A stretch of DNA of 64,000 bases from Castellaniella sp047971665 (GTDB lineage Bacteria > Pseudomonadota > Gammaproteobacteria > Burkholderiales > Burkholderiaceae_B): the NCBI RefSeq assembly GCF_047971665.1, contig NZ_JBKEAA010000011.1, positions 62,001-126,000 of the forward strand, in the 5' to 3' direction. Numbering within the stretch: position 1 is the stretch's first letter; every line of letters begins with the position of its first letter. The notes beneath the pieces are model-generated. The model was not told where the DNA came from, searched no databases, and saw only the letters and a list, made by a program, of their open reading frames with translations. This document shows, piece after piece, positions 53,771-62,766 of the stretch. A program made the translations under genes and the position numbers.

Positions 53771-53859
53771 CTGTAGCTCCTCCTGGTGCGTGTGGCACCT
53801 ATCATGTCAACACGGAACGGGTCCGACCGAACGCCGCTCCAGAACCCCATCTCGATGCC

Positions 53860-54921
53860 TCAATGGGGGAACGGCCAGATCCTCAGTTTTTCCTTGGCAA
53901 TGCTCCACAGTCTGGCCAGACCGTGCGGCTCCGCGATCAGGAAGAAAACGATCAGGAAGCCGAAAACCATGTGTTCGATATGCGAGGCCACGTCCACGGG
54001 CACGCTCAGACCCAGCCAGTGCGGCACGTTGGTCAGCAGCACCGGCACCAGCACCATGAAGGCCGCGCCGAAGAAACTGCCGATGATGGAACCCAGGCCG
54101 CCGATGATGATGATGAACAGCAGTTGCAGTGAGCGGTTCAGGTCGAAGGCCAGCGGCTCCCAGGAACCGAGGTGGACATAGGCCCAGAGCGCACCCGCCA
54201 CCCCGATGATGAAGGAGCTGACGGCAAAAGCGGTGAGCTTGGCGTACACGGGGCGGATGCCGATGACGGAGGCGGCCACGTCCATGTCGCGGATCGCCAT
54301 CCACTGCCGGCCGATGGCGCCGCGCACCAGATTCTTGGCCAGCAACGCGATGATCGCCACGAAGCACAGCACGAACAGATATTTTTGCGAGGGCGTCGTC
54401 ACCGGCAGGCCGAAGACCTCGAGCGCCGGAACGGACACATTGCCCGAGGACGAATAATTGGTGAAATAAGGGATGCGCAGGAACGCCCAGTCCATGAAGA
54501 ACTGCGCCGCCAGCGTCGTCACCGCCAGATACAGGCCACGGATGCGCAAGCTGGGCACGCCGAACACCACGCCCGCCAGGGTGGCGAACACCCCGCCCAG
54601 CAGGATCTGAACCACCAGCGGCGGGTCCAGGCGTACGCCGAAATTCCAGGCGGCGTAGGCGCCCACCGCCATGAAGGCCCCCGAGCCGATGGAGATCTGG
54701 CCGCAATAGCCCACCAGGATATTCAAGCCGATGGCCGCCAGCGACAGAATCAGGAAGGGGATGAAGATCGCCTGGAGGAAATAGTCCGACGCGCTCAGCG
54801 GGACGACGATGAAGGCGATCAGCAGCAGGCCGGTGACGAACCAGCGGTCCTGGCGGATCGGGAAGATCTGCTGATCCGATCGGTAGGTGCTCTTGAACTG
54901 GCCGTTTTCACGATAGAACAT
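53860..54921 (-). CDS. livM: LivM-type ABC transporter permease
   Basis: A 353-residue inner-membrane permease with about ten hydrophobic segments. The family pattern IGLNILVGYCGQISIGSGAFMAVGAY and the C-terminal cytosolic loop GRQWMAIRDMDVAASVIGI (EAA-like coupling region) are clear, as are GGLGSIIGSFFGAAFMVL motifs. The N-terminal about 30 residues (MFYRENGQFKSTYRSDQQIF) precede the first helix, typical for this cluster type. It pairs with LivH. Confidence 0.94.
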   Translation of the reverse strand: MFYRENGQFKSTYRSDQQIFPIRQDRWFVTGLLLIAFIVVPLSASDYFLQAIFIPFLILSLAAIGLNILVGYCGQISIGSGAFMAVGAYAAWNFGVRLDPPLVVQILLGGVFATLAGVVFGVPSLRIRGLYLAVTTLAAQFFMDWAFLRIPYFTNYSSSGNVSVPALEVFGLPVTTPSQKYLFVLCFVAIIALLAKNLVRGAIGRQWMAIRDMDVAASVIGIRPVYAKLTAFAVSSFIIGVAGALWAYVHLGSWEPLAFDLNRSLQLLFIIIIGGLGSIIGSFFGAAFMVLVPVLLTNVPHWLGLSVPVDVASHIEHMVFGFLIVFFLIAEPHGLARLWSIAKEKLRIWPFPH

Positions 54922-54936
54922 GGATAAGGCTTCCTG

Positions 54937-55866
54937 TCAGACGCGGTCGATGATTTTTTCGCCGAACAGACCCTGAGGCCGGAACAGCAGGAATACCAGG
55001 GACAGTACATAGGCGAACCAGATCTCGATGCCGCCGCCCACATAAGGGCCCAGATAGACCTCGGACAATTTTTCGCCCACCCCGATGATGAGGCCGCCGA
55101 CAATGGCGCCGGGCACCGAGGTCAGCCCCCCCAGAATCACCACGGGCAGCGCGCGCAAGGCGGCCGTGGACAGGGTGAACTGCACGCCGAATTTGGAGCC
55201 CCAGACAATGCCCGTGACCAGCGCCACCAGACCGGCCACCGTCCAGACCACCACCCAGATGCGGTTCAGCGGGATCCCCACCGACTGCGCGGCCTGATGA
55301 TCGTCGGCCACAGCGCGCAATGCCCGGCCCACCTTGGTGTACTGGAAGAAGAACGCGAGCACCGCCACCAGCACCGCCGCAATGGCCGCCGCTGTGAGGT
55401 CCTCGAGGCTGATCAGCACGCCGCCGTCGAACATCGCATCGAGAATGATGACCGGGTCCTTGGGCATGCCGACGTCGATCGAGTAGACCGAGCTGCCGAA
55501 CAGGATCTGGCCGATGCCGTCCAGAAAATAGCTGATGCCGATGGTGGCCATCAGCAGCGTGGTGGCCTCCTGGTTGACCAGATGGCGCAACACCAGCCGC
55601 TCGACCAGCGCGGCCACCAGCCACATGAACAGCGCGCTGAGGACAAAGGCCAGCAGATTGGCCAGCACGAGCGAATCGCCGCCCAGCCAGTCGTTGATCC
55701 AGCCTGACAGGCGGGCCATGGCCAGCGCCGCGATCAGTACCATGGCGCCCTGGGCGAAATTGAACACCCCGGAGGCCTTGAAGATCAGCACGAAGCCCAG
55801 GGCAACCAGAGCGTAGAGCATGCCGCTCATCAAGCCGCCGATCATTGTTTCCAGAAAAAATCCCAT
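54937..55866 (-). CDS. livH: LivH-type ABC transporter permease
   Basis: A 309-residue permease with about eight membrane segments. Signature sequences: MLYALVALGFVLIFKASGVFNFAQGAMV, LLMATIGISYFLDG, LRAVADDHQAAQSVGIPLNRI and VIVLGGLTSVPGAIVGGLIIGV-like VVILGGLTSVPGAIVGGL. Partner of the LivM-type permease; nine bases downstream of livG. Confidence 0.95.
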   Translation of the reverse strand: MGFFLETMIGGLMSGMLYALVALGFVLIFKASGVFNFAQGAMVLIAALAMARLSGWINDWLGGDSLVLANLLAFVLSALFMWLVAALVERLVLRHLVNQEATTLLMATIGISYFLDGIGQILFGSSVYSIDVGMPKDPVIILDAMFDGGVLISLEDLTAAAIAAVLVAVLAFFFQYTKVGRALRAVADDHQAAQSVGIPLNRIWVVVWTVAGLVALVTGIVWGSKFGVQFTLSTAALRALPVVILGGLTSVPGAIVGGLIIGVGEKLSEVYLGPYVGGGIEIWFAYVLSLVFLLFRPQGLFGEKIIDRV

Positions 55867-55875
55867 TGCGGCTCC

Positions 55876-56715
55876 TCAGTGGCTGGCGCCCAGGTAGGCC
55901 CGGACGACCTCGGGATCGTTACGCACCTCGTCGGGCGCGCCGTCGCCGATCTTGAGACCGTAGTCCAGCACCACGACCCGGTCGGAGATGTCCATGACGA
56001 CGCCCATGTCATGCTCGATCAGCACGATCGTGGTGCCGTATTCATCGTTCACATCCAGGATGTAGCGGCTCATGTCCTGCTTTTCCTCGATGTTCATGCC
56101 CGCCATGGGCTCGTCGAGCAGCAGGATGCGCGGTTCCATGGCCAGCGCCCGGCCCAGGTCGACGCGCTTTTGCAGGCCATAGGGCAAGCGGCCGACCGGG
56201 GTCTTGCGCCAGGCCTGGATCTCCAGAAAATCGATGATGTTCTCGACGACCTCGCGGTGGGCGAGTTCTTCACGCTCGGCCGAGCCCAGCCGCAGCGCCT
56301 GGGCCAGCACGCCGCTTTTCATGCGCAGGTTGCGCCCGGTCATGATGTTGTCCAGCACACTCATTCCCTTGAACAGGGCCAGGTTCTGGAACGTGCGGGC
56401 GATCCCCATCTCGGCGGCGCGACGCGGATTCATCCGGGTGAACTGCTGGCCCTGCAACAGGATGCGGCCCTCCTGGGGTGTGTAGACGCCATTGATGACG
56501 TTCAGCATCGAGCTCTTGCCGGCGCCATTGGGGCCGATGATGGCGCGGATCTCGTGTTCGCGCACATCGAAAGAGATGTCCGTCAGCGCCTTGACGCCGC
56601 CAAAGGACAGGGAAATGTTCTGCATGTCCAGGATGACGTCGCCGATGCGACCGGCGCGATCCGCCGCGCCGTCGGCCGTCGTCTCCGTGGTCTGATCTGT
56701 CGCCACTTGGGTCAT
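55876..56715 (-). CDS. livG: LivG-type ABC transporter ATPase
   Basis: A 279-residue ABC ATPase of the LivG class. Walker A GPNGAGKSSML, GIARTFQNLALF, the signature region PYGLQKRVDLGRALAMEP (degenerate, as is normal for this subgroup), Walker B ILLLDEPMAGMN and VLIEHDMGVVMDISDRVVVL. A Thr/Ala-rich N-terminal tail of about 25 residues leads the domain. Its ATG follows the acyl-CoA ligase stop with no gap. Confidence 0.94.
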   Translation of the reverse strand: MTQVATDQTTETTADGAADRAGRIGDVILDMQNISLSFGGVKALTDISFDVREHEIRAIIGPNGAGKSSMLNVINGVYTPQEGRILLQGQQFTRMNPRRAAEMGIARTFQNLALFKGMSVLDNIMTGRNLRMKSGVLAQALRLGSAEREELAHREVVENIIDFLEIQAWRKTPVGRLPYGLQKRVDLGRALAMEPRILLLDEPMAGMNIEEKQDMSRYILDVNDEYGTTIVLIEHDMGVVMDISDRVVVLDYGLKIGDGAPDEVRNDPEVVRAYLGASH

Positions 56716-58677
56716 TCAGGCTACCTTTTTCAGGGGTTCGGGCCGGGTGACGGCCGCGGGTTCGATGCGCAGGTCGGCGGAGATGTGGCCCGTGCGGCCG
56801 TCCTCGAACTTCACCTCGGTCTCGATGTACTGGTTCGCACGGCCCTCGAACAGGGCATCGACCAGCACGGCGTATTTTTGGGCGATGAAGGCGCGGCGGA
56901 CCTTGCGGGTGCGGGTCAGCTCATCGTCATCGGGGTCCAGTTCCTTGTGCAGAATCAGGAAACGGCTGACCTGCGAGGCCGCGAGCTTTGGATCCTGGGA
57001 CAGATCGACATTGACCTGCTCGACGCATTCGCGGATCAAGTCGTAGACCTCTTCCTTGCCAGCCAGATCGGTGTACCCGGCATAGGGCAGGCCGCGGCGC
57101 TCGGCCCAGTTGCCGACGGCCTCGAGGTCGATGTTGACGAAGGCGCAGACCTCGGTGCGGTCAGCCCCGAAAGCCACGGCTTCCTTGACAAAGGGGAAGA
57201 ACTTGAGCTTGTTCTCGATGTATTTCGGCGCGAACAGGCTGCCATCGGCGAGATGGCCGACGTCCTTGGCGCGATCGATGATTTTCAGCTGACCATCGGT
57301 ATCCAGATAACCCGCATCACCCGTGTGATACCAGCCATCCTCGGTATAGGATTCGGCCGTCGCCTTGTCGTTGCGGTAATAGCCGGAGAACAGGCCCGGA
57401 CTGCGCAACTGGATTTCGCCGTTATCGGCCACGCGGATGTCCACGCCCTCGCAGGGGGGACCAACCGTATCGTCCCGCACCTGACCATTGGCCTGGACGC
57501 AGACGAAGACCGAGGTCTCTGTGGAACCGTAGAGCTGTTTCAGATTGATGCCGATGGAGCGATAGAAGACGAACAGGTCGGGACCGATGGCCTCGCCCGC
57601 AGTATAGGCCACCCGCACCCGGCTCATGCCGAGCGTATTGCGCAAGGGGCCGTAGATCAGCAGGTCGCCCAGAGCGTATTTCAGACGATCGATGGGGCCG
57701 ACCCCCGCGCCGCCATCCAGAATCCGGTCCCCCACCCGCCGGGCCAGGTCCATGGCCCGCCGGAACAGCCAGCGCTTGAAACGGCCGGCGTCCTCCATGC
57801 GGATCGTGACATGGGTCAGCAGGCCCTCGAGGACGCGCGGCGGCGCGAAATAATAGGTCGGGCCGATGTCGCGCATGTCGATCGACACGGTCTCGGGCGA
57901 TTCCGGATGGTTCACGGTGAAGCCCGTGGTCAGGAACTGCGTGTAGGAAAACATGTTCTGGCCGATCCAGGCGGGCGGCAGGTAGGCCAGCACATCCTCG
58001 CGATCGGTCAGGCCCTCGAAATGCTCGATGGCCCGCGCCCGGTCGATGAGCGCATGGTGGCTGAGCACCACGCCTTTGGGTTTGCCGGTGGTCCCGGAGG
58101 TATAGAACATGGCGGCCGTGTCTTGCGGGCCGATCGCGGCAATGCTGACGCCGATCTCGTCGGGCAGGCGCCGGGCGCGCTCGTCGCCACGATCAAGCAG
58201 CGCGCCCCAGGCCAGCAGGCGCGGATCGTCGTAATGCCGCAGGCCGCGCGGATCGTCATAGACGACATGGCGCAACGCCGGGCAGCGGTCCGAGACCTCC
58301 AGCATCTTGTCGACCTGCTCCTGGTCCTCGGCCACGACCACGCCGACTTCGGCGTCCTGCAGCACGAAAGCCATCTCCTCGGCCACGGCGTCCTGATAGA
58401 GCGGGACGGGAATCGCGCCCAGGCACTGGGCCGCCATCATCGCCATATACAGCCGGGGACGGTTTTCGCCGACGACCGCGACGTGCTCGCCGGTCTTGAC
58501 CCCCAGGTCGGCGAGGCCAGAAGCCACGCGCCGCACCTCGTTGGCCACCTGCGCCCAGGTCAGCGTCTGCCAGATGCCGAGGTCTTTTTCCCGGATCGCG
58601 GGGCGCGCGCCACGCACTTGCGCGTGGTGCATCAGCAGGGCGGGGAACGTCGTCTCGGCGTGGGATTCCTGTACCAT
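56716..58677 (-). CDS. Long-chain-type acyl-CoA synthetase (AMP-binding)
   Basis: A 653-residue ANL ligase of the long FadD15/FAA class. The P-loop motif is YTSGTTGKPKGVVLSH; further motifs are AYLPPAWIGQNMFSY, the A5-like YGSTETSVFV, the Asp motif GWYHTGDAGYLDTDGQLKIIDRAKD, and the C-terminal Lys region TRTRKVRR. The ATG at 58677 follows AGGAGA; the 40-residue longer frame start (58797) lies in the divergent promoter region. It heads the operon with livGHMKF and the PaaK-like ligase, implying that imported acids are activated on entry. Aromatic or branched fatty acids are possible substrates; none can be fixed from sequence. Confidence 0.9.
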   Translation of the reverse strand: MVQESHAETTFPALLMHHAQVRGARPAIREKDLGIWQTLTWAQVANEVRRVASGLADLGVKTGEHVAVVGENRPRLYMAMMAAQCLGAIPVPLYQDAVAEEMAFVLQDAEVGVVVAEDQEQVDKMLEVSDRCPALRHVVYDDPRGLRHYDDPRLLAWGALLDRGDERARRLPDEIGVSIAAIGPQDTAAMFYTSGTTGKPKGVVLSHHALIDRARAIEHFEGLTDREDVLAYLPPAWIGQNMFSYTQFLTTGFTVNHPESPETVSIDMRDIGPTYYFAPPRVLEGLLTHVTIRMEDAGRFKRWLFRRAMDLARRVGDRILDGGAGVGPIDRLKYALGDLLIYGPLRNTLGMSRVRVAYTAGEAIGPDLFVFYRSIGINLKQLYGSTETSVFVCVQANGQVRDDTVGPPCEGVDIRVADNGEIQLRSPGLFSGYYRNDKATAESYTEDGWYHTGDAGYLDTDGQLKIIDRAKDVGHLADGSLFAPKYIENKLKFFPFVKEAVAFGADRTEVCAFVNIDLEAVGNWAERRGLPYAGYTDLAGKEEVYDLIRECVEQVNVDLSQDPKLAASQVSRFLILHKELDPDDDELTRTRKVRRAFIAQKYAVLVDALFEGRANQYIETEVKFEDGRTGHISADLRIEPAAVTRPEPLKKVA

Positions 58678-58780
58678 GATGGTCTCCTGGGCCTTGCACC
58701 GTTCGCGGTACGCGGGCCCTTTTGTACGCCTCTGAAGGGCGGTGTCATAATCTAAGGTACAGGCTACGCTTTGCTCCGAC

Positions 58781-58796
58781 TGTCGCACATATGACA
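58781..58796. promoter_or_regulatory. Candidate Crp/Fnr-type operator between the divergent ligase operon and regulator
   Basis: The dyad TGTCGCACATATGACA has TGTC/GACA arms with an 8-base spacer. It lies 28 bases before the regulator ATG and about 105 bases before the ligase ATG, and is close in form to Crp-family half-sites. A minus-strand -10-like element lies near 58747-58754. Pattern-based only. Confidence 0.35.
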
Positions 58797-58823
58797 TTCG
58801 ATCTCGATCTAGGGTAAGTCCCC

Positions 58824-59498
58824 ATGAATCTGTCTCAGGTTTTGCCGGCGCGCGCCGCCTGGTTCGACCTGCTCGACGACGAACAACAGGCTCGCGTCCT
58901 GCAGGACACCACCGTGGCGCACGTCGAAGCCGGCACCATCGTTGAACACAAAGGCGGCGTCGCCTACACCTGGATCGGTGTGCTCGACGGCCTGCTGAAG
59001 GTCTCTGTCGGCAATGCGGACGGCAAGCTGGCGTCGCTGACCGGCGTGCCGGCCGGCGGCTGGATCGGCGAAGGCTCGCTGCTCAAGCACGAGGCCCGCA
59101 AATACGATGTCATCGCCCTGCGCCGCAGCACCATCGCCCGCCTGCGCGGTGATACGTTCTATTGGCTGCTGGATACCAGCATCCCGTTCAACCGCTATCT
59201 GCTGCACCAGTTGAACGAACGCGTGGCGCAATTCATCGGCAAGGCCGAATACGACCGGCTGCTGGCGCCCGATGCCCGCGTGGCGCGCTGTCTGGCGGAG
59301 CTGTTCAATCCGCTGCTGTATCCGGGCAATTTGACACGTCTGGAAATCACCCAGGAAGAAATCGGCTTCCTGGCGCGCATTTCGCGCCAGCGCACCAATC
59401 AGGCCCTGCGCTCACTGGAAGCCGCGCACCTGCTGAAAATCGAATACGGAGCCGTCCAGGTGCTGAACCTCGACGGGCTGAAGCGCTACGGGATCTGA
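58824..59498 (+). CDS. Crp/Fnr-family transcriptional regulator
   Basis: A 224-residue regulator with an N-terminal cyclic-nucleotide-binding-like beta-roll (about 20-115), a dimer helix, and a C-terminal winged helix (about 150-224: LEITQEEIGFLARISRQRTNQAL is the recognition helix region). No Cys set for an Fe-S cluster is present, and the cAMP pocket (GEGSLLKHEARKYDVIAL) only partly matches Crp, so the effector is unknown; CoA esters are a reasonable guess from context. It is read divergently from the ligase-liv operon and probably controls it. AGGG precedes the ATG. Confidence 0.9.
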   Translation: MNLSQVLPARAAWFDLLDDEQQARVLQDTTVAHVEAGTIVEHKGGVAYTWIGVLDGLLKVSVGNADGKLASLTGVPAGGWIGEGSLLKHEARKYDVIALRRSTIARLRGDTFYWLLDTSIPFNRYLLHQLNERVAQFIGKAEYDRLLAPDARVARCLAELFNPLLYPGNLTRLEITQEEIGFLARISRQRTNQALRSLEAAHLLKIEYGAVQVLNLDGLKRYGI

Positions 59499-59505
59499 TC
59501 GTGCC

Positions 59506-60804
59506 TCAACGGCGGATCAGCCCCGCCGCCGCGGTCTGGTTCGTGGCTGCGTCGATCAGGATGAAAGCGCCCGTGGCCCGCTGCGTATCGTAGTCGTCCA
59601 GGATCAGAGGATCGCGGGCCCGCAGCTGCGCGCGCCCGATATCGTTCATGGCCAGGGTGCCGTTCCAGTCCACTGAACGCAGCTCATGGATGTCACGCCG
59701 GGTGCGCACGGCCTGGACGCGGACCTGCGTCAGGCGAGTGCCCTGCTTGAGCCAATACAGCCGGGTCGCATTCAACGCCTGCTGGTCCAGCCAGCACAGA
59801 TCCGCCTCGAAATCCTTGTCCAGCACCGGCTCCGATCCGGCATCGACCAGCGAATCGCCCCTGGACAGGTCAAGCTCGCGGTCCAGCACCACCGTGATGC
59901 TGTCACCCGGCAGCGCCCGGTCGACTGCCTGATCGCCGCGCAGCAGCCGCGCGATGCGCGCGGATTCGCGGCTGGGCAAGACCCGGACAGCATCGCCGAC
60001 CTGCCAGACACCCCCCTGCAACTGCCCCGCATAGCCCCGGAACGCATCGGGACCGCTGCCGTTGTGACGGATCACCCACTGGACGAAAAACCGCGCCCGG
60101 TTTTCCTCATGTCGCTGCTCCACCGGCAACGTTTCCAGCAGGCTCAGCAACGGCGGCCCCTGATACCAGGGGGTCCGTTCGCTGAGATGCACCACGTTGT
60201 CGCCCGACAGGGCCGACAGTGGCACGATATGAAAGACAGGAATATCCAGGCGCACGGCCAGGTCCCGATACGCCGCGTGAATCCGCCCGAAGACCGCCTG
60301 ATCCCAGTCCACCAGGTCCATCTTGTTGACGGCCACCACGATGTGGCGAAGCCCCAGCAGCCGGGCCAGGGTGCTGTGGCGCTTGGTCTGCGGCAACAGC
60401 TGACCATCGGTCGCCCGGCTGGCATCGATCAGGATCACGGCGGCATCGGCCGTCGAAGCGCCCGTGACCATGTTGCGCGTGTATTGCTCATGACCCGGCG
60501 CATCGGCGACGATGAACTTGCGCGCCGGTGTGGCGAAATAACGATAGGCGACATCGATGGTGATGCCCTGTTCGCGCTCGGCCTCCAGGCCGTCGGTCAG
60601 CAGCGCCAGATCGAGCTCACTGCCGGGCGCGCGGGTATATTTGGAACCCGCGATGGCCTGCAACTGGTCGGCGAACACGCCCTTGCTGTCGACCAGCAGC
60701 CGACCGATCAGCGTGGATTTGCCGTCGTCCACGGACCCGGCGGTGATCAGGCGCAGCACGCTGGTTTCCGGCGCGATCCGCCATTGTTCATTGATTGCAT
60801 TCAT
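59506..60804 (-). CDS. cysN: CysN, sulfate adenylyltransferase GTPase subunit
   Basis: A 432-residue GTPase that drives APS formation by CysD. P-loop GSVDDGKST (about 23-31), EREQGITIDVAYRYF, VADAPGHEQYTRNM, and NKMDLVDW are present, followed by two beta-barrel domains. There is no C-terminal APS kinase (CysC) fusion, matching a pathway through APS reductase. Last gene of cysH-cysD-cysN; 83 bases after cysD. Convergent with the Crp/Fnr-type gene by seven bases. Confidence 0.96.
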   Translation of the reverse strand: MNAINEQWRIAPETSVLRLITAGSVDDGKSTLIGRLLVDSKGVFADQLQAIAGSKYTRAPGSELDLALLTDGLEAEREQGITIDVAYRYFATPARKFIVADAPGHEQYTRNMVTGASTADAAVILIDASRATDGQLLPQTKRHSTLARLLGLRHIVVAVNKMDLVDWDQAVFGRIHAAYRDLAVRLDIPVFHIVPLSALSGDNVVHLSERTPWYQGPPLLSLLETLPVEQRHEENRARFFVQWVIRHNGSGPDAFRGYAGQLQGGVWQVGDAVRVLPSRESARIARLLRGDQAVDRALPGDSITVVLDRELDLSRGDSLVDAGSEPVLDKDFEADLCWLDQQALNATRLYWLKQGTRLTQVRVQAVRTRRDIHELRSVDWNGTLAMNDIGRAQLRARDPLILDDYDTQRATGAFILIDAATNQTAAAGLIRR

Positions 60805-60887
60805 GATGAAGATTCCCTTGTCTGGCGCGGCCGCCCGGACATTACCTCGCGCGCGGCCACTCAGAAACCAATCTTGTGCGCAGCCGC

Positions 60888-61799
60888 TCAGAAATAGCCT
60901 TGTTTCTTGCGCCGTTCCATCGACGCCTCGGAAGTCTGATCGTCCATGCGCGTGGCGCCGCGTTCCGTGAGGGTGGCCACGGCGGTTTCGGCGATGATGT
61001 CGGCCGGCGTGGCCGCCAAGGACATCACCGGACAGGTGCAGGACACATCTCCCACCGTGCGGAAACGCACGCCCAGGCGCTCAGGCTGTTCGTCCTCGCG
61101 TGCGGGGGTCAGCGGCGTGACTGGAACCAGCAGGCCGTGGCGGCGCACGACCTCGCGCTCATGCGTGTAATAGATCGAAGGCAGATCCAGCCCCTCGCGC
61201 TCGATGTACTGCCAGATATCCAGCTCGGTCCAGTTCGAGATCGGAAAGACCCGGATGTTCTCTCCGGGATGCACGCGGGTGTTGTACAGATTCCAGAGTT
61301 CCGGACGCTGGGCCTTGGGATCCCACTGGCCGAACTCGTCGCGAAACGAACAGATGCGCTCTTTGGCGCGCGCCTTTTCCTCGTCCCGGCGTGCGCCGCC
61401 GATGCAGGCGTCAAAACCGAATTCCTCGATCGATTCCAGCAACGTCGTGGCCTGGGCCGCATTGCGCGAATCATTGGCATGGCGCAGCACGACCGTGCCG
61501 CGCGCGATGGAATCCTCGACGTGGCGCACGATCAGCTCCTCGCCCAGTTTTGCGGCCCGATGATCGCGGAATGCGATGACCTCGGGAAAGTTGTGACCCG
61601 TGTCGATGTGCATCAAAGGAAAGGGAAAGCGGCCCGGGCGAAAGGCCTTTTCCGCCAGACGCAACAAGACGCACGAATCCTTGCCGCCGGAAAACAGCAG
61701 CACCGGGCGCACACACTCGGCAGCCACTTCGCGCAGGATATGAATGGCTTCGGATTCCAGCCAATCGAGATGGGTGCGGGCAAGAAGCGCAGTACTCAT
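60888..61799 (-). CDS. cysD: CysD, sulfate adenylyltransferase subunit 2
   Basis: A 303-residue PP-loop ATP-sulfurylase subunit making APS from sulfate and ATP. HLDWLESEAIHILREVAAE, the PP-loop LLFSGGKDSCVLL, HIDTGHNFPEVI and the C-terminal YFERRK-like SMERRKKQGYF are family signatures. The ATG at 61799 overlaps the cysH stop (ATGA); a frame extension of 60 codons upstream is antisense-free but inside cysH and was rejected. Confidence 0.97.
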   Translation of the reverse strand: MSTALLARTHLDWLESEAIHILREVAAECVRPVLLFSGGKDSCVLLRLAEKAFRPGRFPFPLMHIDTGHNFPEVIAFRDHRAAKLGEELIVRHVEDSIARGTVVLRHANDSRNAAQATTLLESIEEFGFDACIGGARRDEEKARAKERICSFRDEFGQWDPKAQRPELWNLYNTRVHPGENIRVFPISNWTELDIWQYIEREGLDLPSIYYTHEREVVRRHGLLVPVTPLTPAREDEQPERLGVRFRTVGDVSCTCPVMSLAATPADIIAETAVATLTERGATRMDDQTSEASMERRKKQGYF

Positions 61800-62572
61800 G
61801 ATGTCGATGTTTCCGTAATGACCTTGGAAAGCGGCACGCGCGGACGCACGCCGGGCTGTCCATGCGAGGACAGATTGCCCGCATGCAGGCCGCATTCGCG
61901 GCTGTCGCGCTGCTCCCACCACCAGCGGCCGGCGCGCGGATCCTCGCCGGGGCGCACAGTACGCGTACAGGGATCGCAACCGATCGAGGGATAGCCCCGG
62001 TCGTGCAGAGGGTTATAGGGGACGTCCAGCGCGCGCACCACGGCGCGCACCTCGTCGGCCGACCAGCACGCCAGGGGATTGAACTTCCACAGACCGAAGG
62101 TCTCGTCCCACTGCGCTTCTGGCAGTTCGACCCGGGTCAGGGACTGCTCACGGCGCTGACCCGTGATCCAGGCCGTATGACCGTCCAGGACGCGGCGCAG
62201 CGGTTCGACCTTGCGGATGCCGCAGCAGACCTTGCGCAATGCCACATCTTCGTAGAAAGCGAATTCACCGTGCGCCATCACATGCGCCCGCACGGCCTGC
62301 GGGTCGGGGCGCACCACCTGCGTCTCGATACCGTACCGCGCGCGCACCACCTCCACCAGGGCCAGGGTCTCGGCATGCAGACGTCCCGTGTCAAGCATGA
62401 AAACACCCGGCGGCCGGGGGAGATGCGCCGCGGCGTGAATCAGCAGCGTGTCTTCCATCCCCATGGAAGAAGCCAGCAACGCATCCGGATGCGCATCCGC
62501 AATGGCCACGAGACGCTCCTGCAAAGCAGCCCAGCGCGCCGCCAGCAAAGGGGGCAACGTGATCGACACCAT
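61796..62572 (-). CDS. cysH: CysH, adenylylsulfate (APS) reductase type
   Basis: A 258-residue reductase giving sulfite. SSMGMEDTLLIH and FMLDTGRLHAETL belong to the PAPS/APS reductase fold. The Cys pairs KVCCGIRKVEPL and IGCDPCTRTV are the [4Fe-4S] ligands of APS reductases, absent from E. coli-type PAPS reductase, and the catalytic Cys is in SRECGLH at the C-terminus. Thus sulfate is reduced directly from APS, consistent with no cysC. The ATG at 62572 (or 62575) follows GGAG; a GTG-started longer frame (62746) was rejected. First gene of cysHDN; no sulfite reductase gene is in the window. Divergent from gdhA. Confidence 0.94.
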   Translation of the reverse strand: MVSITLPPLLAARWAALQERLVAIADAHPDALLASSMGMEDTLLIHAAAHLPRPPGVFMLDTGRLHAETLALVEVVRARYGIETQVVRPDPQAVRAHVMAHGEFAFYEDVALRKVCCGIRKVEPLRRVLDGHTAWITGQRREQSLTRVELPEAQWDETFGLWKFNPLACWSADEVRAVVRALDVPYNPLHDRGYPSIGCDPCTRTVRPGEDPRAGRWWWEQRDSRECGLHAGNLSSHGQPGVRPRVPLSKVITETSTS

Positions 62573-62669
62573 CATCTCCAGCAACACGAAGTCGGCCCGA
62601 TGCCGACAGAGGCATTCAGTGTGCCTATCCACGCACACAGACGGAACGAAAAAAACGTTGATTCGATAT

Positions 62670-62681
62670 AACCGGCCGGTT
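62670..62681. promoter_or_regulatory. Palindrome in the cysH-gdhA intergenic region
   Basis: AACCGGCCGGTT is a perfect 12-base palindrome about midway between the divergent starts of cysH (62572) and gdhA (62767). A -10-like TAAAAT for gdhA lies at 62708-62713 and a minus-strand TTATAT for cysH abuts the palindrome. Possible operator; also possible by chance. Confidence 0.3.
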
Positions 62682-62766
62682 CCGGACACAGAAAGCCGCG
62701 CCGGCACTAAAATGGGGCCGGTAGTATGTCTCTGACTGTCTTGCACTCATCAAAAGGTTGCACACC

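Noticed and set aside
51497..53776. Long plus-strand open frame (759 codons) across livF and the binding protein
   Set aside because: Antisense to two well supported genes and no recognisable domain.
55879..58755. Very long plus-strand open frame (958 codons) across livG and the acyl-CoA ligase
   Set aside because: Antisense shadow of two clear genes; composition (His, Gln, Val, Gly-rich, no motifs) is what the complement of GC-rich codons gives.
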